Assembly: GCA_028280845.1 (NCBI GenBank)
Contig: JANQKZ010000033.1
Location: forward strand, 62,001 to 126,000
DNA length: 64,000 nt
DNA from: Opitutales bacterium
GTDB taxonomy: Bacteria; Verrucomicrobiota; Verrucomicrobiia; Opitutales; JABSRG01
Reading direction: 5' to 3'
This document shows, piece by piece, positions 62,320 to 64,000 of the stretch. The translations under genes were made by a program, and so were the position numbers. Position 1 is the first letter of the stretch; every line of letters starts with the position of its first letter. The notes beneath the pieces are model-generated. The model was given only the letters and a program-made list of their open reading frames with translations. It was not told where the DNA came from and made no database searches.

Positions 62320-64000
62320 ATGAACACCTACGGCCACTTCGACGACGCAAATCGCGAGTATGTTATCACCGATCCCGCCACTCCGTGGCCCTGGATCAAC
62401 TACCTGGGAACCGAAGACTTCTTCTCCCTGATTTCCAATACCGCTGGAGGGTATTCCTTTTACAAGGATGCCAAGTTCCGCCGGATCACCCGATACCGCT
62501 ATAACAACGTCCCCATGGATAGCGGGGGGCGCTACTTCTATATTAAGGATGGGGATACCATTTGGTCCCCCGGATGGAAACCCACCAAGACGCCCCTCGA
62601 CCATTACGAATGCCGCCACGGCATGAACTATACCCGGATTCGCGGAGAAAAGGACGGCATCGCCGCCGAACTGCTCTGCTTTGTCCCTCTCCATACCTGG
62701 GCTGAGGTGCAGAAACTGACCCTCATCAATACCGGCCAGGCACCCAAAGCCATCAAGCTCTTCTCCTTTGCCGAGTGGTGCCTCTGGAATGCCGCCACCG
62801 ATATGGAAAACTTCCAGCGCAACTTCTCCACCGGAGAAGTCGAGATCGACGGCTCTACTCTGTACCATAAAACCGAATACAAGGAGCGTCGCAACCACTA
62901 CGCCTTCTACGGTGTCAATACACCCATCAACGGCTTCGACACCGACCGTGAAAGCTTCATGGGCCTCTACAACGGCTTCCACGAACCCCAGGCAGTCATC
63001 AACGGGGCGCCCCGCAACTCGGTAGCCCACGGCTGGTCCCCCATCGCTAGCCACTACATCGAAATCGAGCTCGCCCCTGGCGAATCGAAAGACCTGGTCT
63101 TTGTCCTCGGCTACGTAGAAAACGCAGATGACGAGAAGTGGGAATCCAAAGGCGTCATCAATAAAACCAAGGCCAGGGCCACCCTCGCCCAATTCGACAC
63201 TGCGGAGAAAGTCGACGCCGCCTTAGCTGAACTGAAGGCCTACTGGGACCAACTCCTGGGTGTATATACACTCCAATCCGGAGATGAGAAACTCGACCGC
63301 ATGGTGAACACCTGGAACCAGTATCAGTGCATGATCACCTTCTGCTTCTCCCGCTCAGCCTCCTTCTTCGAGAGCGGCATCGGGCGCGGCATGGGGTTTC
63401 GCGACTCCAACCAGGATCTCATCGGTTTCGTCCACCAGGTTCCTGAGCGCGCCCGCCAACGCATTATTGATATCGCTTCGACCCAATTTCCGGACGGCGG
63501 ATGTTATCACCAGTACCAGCCTCTGACCAAACGGGGAAACAACGACATTGGTGGTGGGTTCAACGATGACCCGATGTGGCTCATCCTCGGCACCATCAGT
63601 TACATCAAGGAGTCTGGAGATTTCGGCATCCTGGACGAGATGGTTCCGTTCGATAATGACGAGAGTTTAGCCAAGAGCCTCTTTGATCACCTCACGATCT
63701 CCCTGGACCACGTCATCAACAATCTCGGCCCCCATGGCCTTCCCCTCATTGGTCGAGCCGACTGGAACGATTGTCTTAACCTGAATTGCTTTTCTCACGA
63801 CCCCAACGAATCCTTCCAGACCACGGAGAATAAGACCGAGGGCACCAAGGCGGAGTCACTCATGATCGCAGGGCTCTTCGTCCTCTATGGCCGCGATTAT
63901 ATTAAACTTTGTGAAGTTCTGGGAAAGACGGAAGAGGCGCAGCGCGCCCAACAGCACGTGGACGCTATGGTGGAAGCCGTTAAAACCCACGGATGGGATG
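62320..64000 (+). CDS. GH94 cellobiose-phosphorylase-like protein (partial, cut by window end)
   Basis: The ATG at 62320 opens a frame running to the window end (about 560 residues) with no stop; the family is about 810 residues long. It starts '[20 protein letters not shown]', then '[20 protein letters not shown]', '[20 protein letters not shown]' and '[17 protein letters not shown]', which closely match known cellobiose phosphorylases. The catalytic region is '[20 protein letters not shown]' (D481, D484). It should split cellobiose with phosphate into glucose-1-phosphate and glucose in the cytoplasm. A minus-strand open frame across this region is a shadow. Confidence 0.93.
   Translation, partial: MNTYGHFDDANREYVITDPATPWPWINYLGTEDFFSLISNTAGGYSFYKDAKFRRITRYRYNNVPMDSGGRYFYIKDGDTIWSPGWKPTKTPLDHYECRHGMNYTRIRGEKDGIAAELLCFVPLHTWAEVQKLTLINTGQAPKAIKLFSFAEWCLWNAATDMENFQRNFSTGEVEIDGSTLYHKTEYKERRNHYAFYGVNTPINGFDTDRESFMGLYNGFHEPQAVINGAPRNSVAHGWSPIASHYIEIELAPGESKDLVFVLGYVENADDEKWESKGVINKTKARATLAQFDTAEKVDAALAELKAYWDQLLGVYTLQSGDEKLDRMVNTWNQYQCMITFCFSRSASFFESGIGRGMGFRDSNQDLIGFVHQVPERARQRIIDIASTQFPDGGCYHQYQPLTKRGNNDIGGGFNDDPMWLILGTISYIKESGDFGILDEMVPFDNDESLAKSLFDHLTISLDHVINNLGPHGLPLIGRADWNDCLNLNCFSHDPNESFQTTENKTEGTKAESLMIAGLFVLYGRDYIKLCEVLGKTEEAQRAQQHVDAMVEAVKTHGWD

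Noticed and set aside
62302-63192. Long minus-strand open frame of 296 codons
   Set aside because: It is the antisense shadow of the second GH94 gene, whose plus-strand reading matches cellobiose phosphorylase throughout.
1-64000. CRISPR arrays, tRNA or rRNA genes, prophage or insertion sequences
   Set aside because: None was seen by reading: no regular spaced repeats, no cloverleaf candidates, no transposase or phage proteins. A dedicated search could still find a tRNA missed by eye.

Overview
The window looks like a chromosomal segment of a Verrucomicrobiota bacterium, most likely an Opitutales-type marine or polysaccharide-degrading lineage. The inference rests on five intact formylglycine sulfatases plus a sixth remnant, a SusD-less TonB-dependent receptor whose plug has the 'DVGYVATNTLAGSRLNT' style, Tat- or Sec-exported versions of normally cytoplasmic enzymes, LacI regulators of the 'GYRPHPLVSSLM' type, FG-GAP and TPR proteins, and a Gram-negative envelope (three RND systems, a LpxR-like barrel). 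No rRNA, tRNA, CRISPR array or intact insertion sequence was recognised.

Layout. 0.2-5 kb: a sulfatase fused to a DUF1593 nucleoside-hydrolase-like domain, a Fur-like regulator without the usual metal ligands, a coupled unknown gene, a four-cysteine mini-protein with its own terminator, and a frameshifted gene remnant. 5-12.6 kb: a sulfated-sugar locus (TonB receptor; LacI regulator divergent from a signal-less sulfatase that abuts a sodium:solute symporter). 12.8-17.5 kb: cupin, HEAT-repeat sulfatase and Tat-exported Gfo/Idh/MocA oxidoreductase (an operon), and the 5' stub of another sulfatase. 17.5-27.8 kb: an envelope-stress block with a LpxR-like lipid A deacylase, three TetR regulators, an adaptor-RND-outer-membrane-factor efflux operon and a 2TM-type potassium channel. 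28.2-35.9 kb: esterase, secreted unknown protein, sulfatase, PQQ-type sugar dehydrogenase, and a YbjQ / membrane-YbjQ / M48 protease trio. 35.9-40.5 kb: a second RND pair. 40.8-45.7 kb: membrane alpha/beta-hydrolase, DUF5060/DUF4038 glycosidase, exported HpcH/HpaI aldolase and a Tat-exported TIM-barrel isomerase. 45.6-52.3 kb: a same-strand run GH5 - TonB receptor - FG-GAP lipoprotein - TPR protein - ankyrin protein. 52.4-59.4 kb: sulfatase, third RND pair, PPK2. 59.7-64 kb: two tandem GH94 phosphorylases, the second cut by the window end.

How it fits together. Outer-membrane receptors and exported sulfatases, GH5 and the DUF4038 enzyme would capture and trim sulfated or beta-linked glycans. 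The symporter plus a cytoplasmic sulfatase, and the GH94 phosphorylases, would finish the work inside the cell. The TetR block appears to tie lipid A remodelling to efflux: the two divergent promoters share a TTTGACTAA element. The efflux operon also carries a roughly 380-nt leader containing a perfect 12-bp-stem intrinsic terminator, the most interesting non-coding signal in the window. The most interesting protein-coding signals are the sulfatase-DUF1593 fusion and the GH5/receptor/FG-GAP/TPR operon, which could be a SusD-independent glycan capture system. All functions are inferred from sequence reading; no database search was possible.
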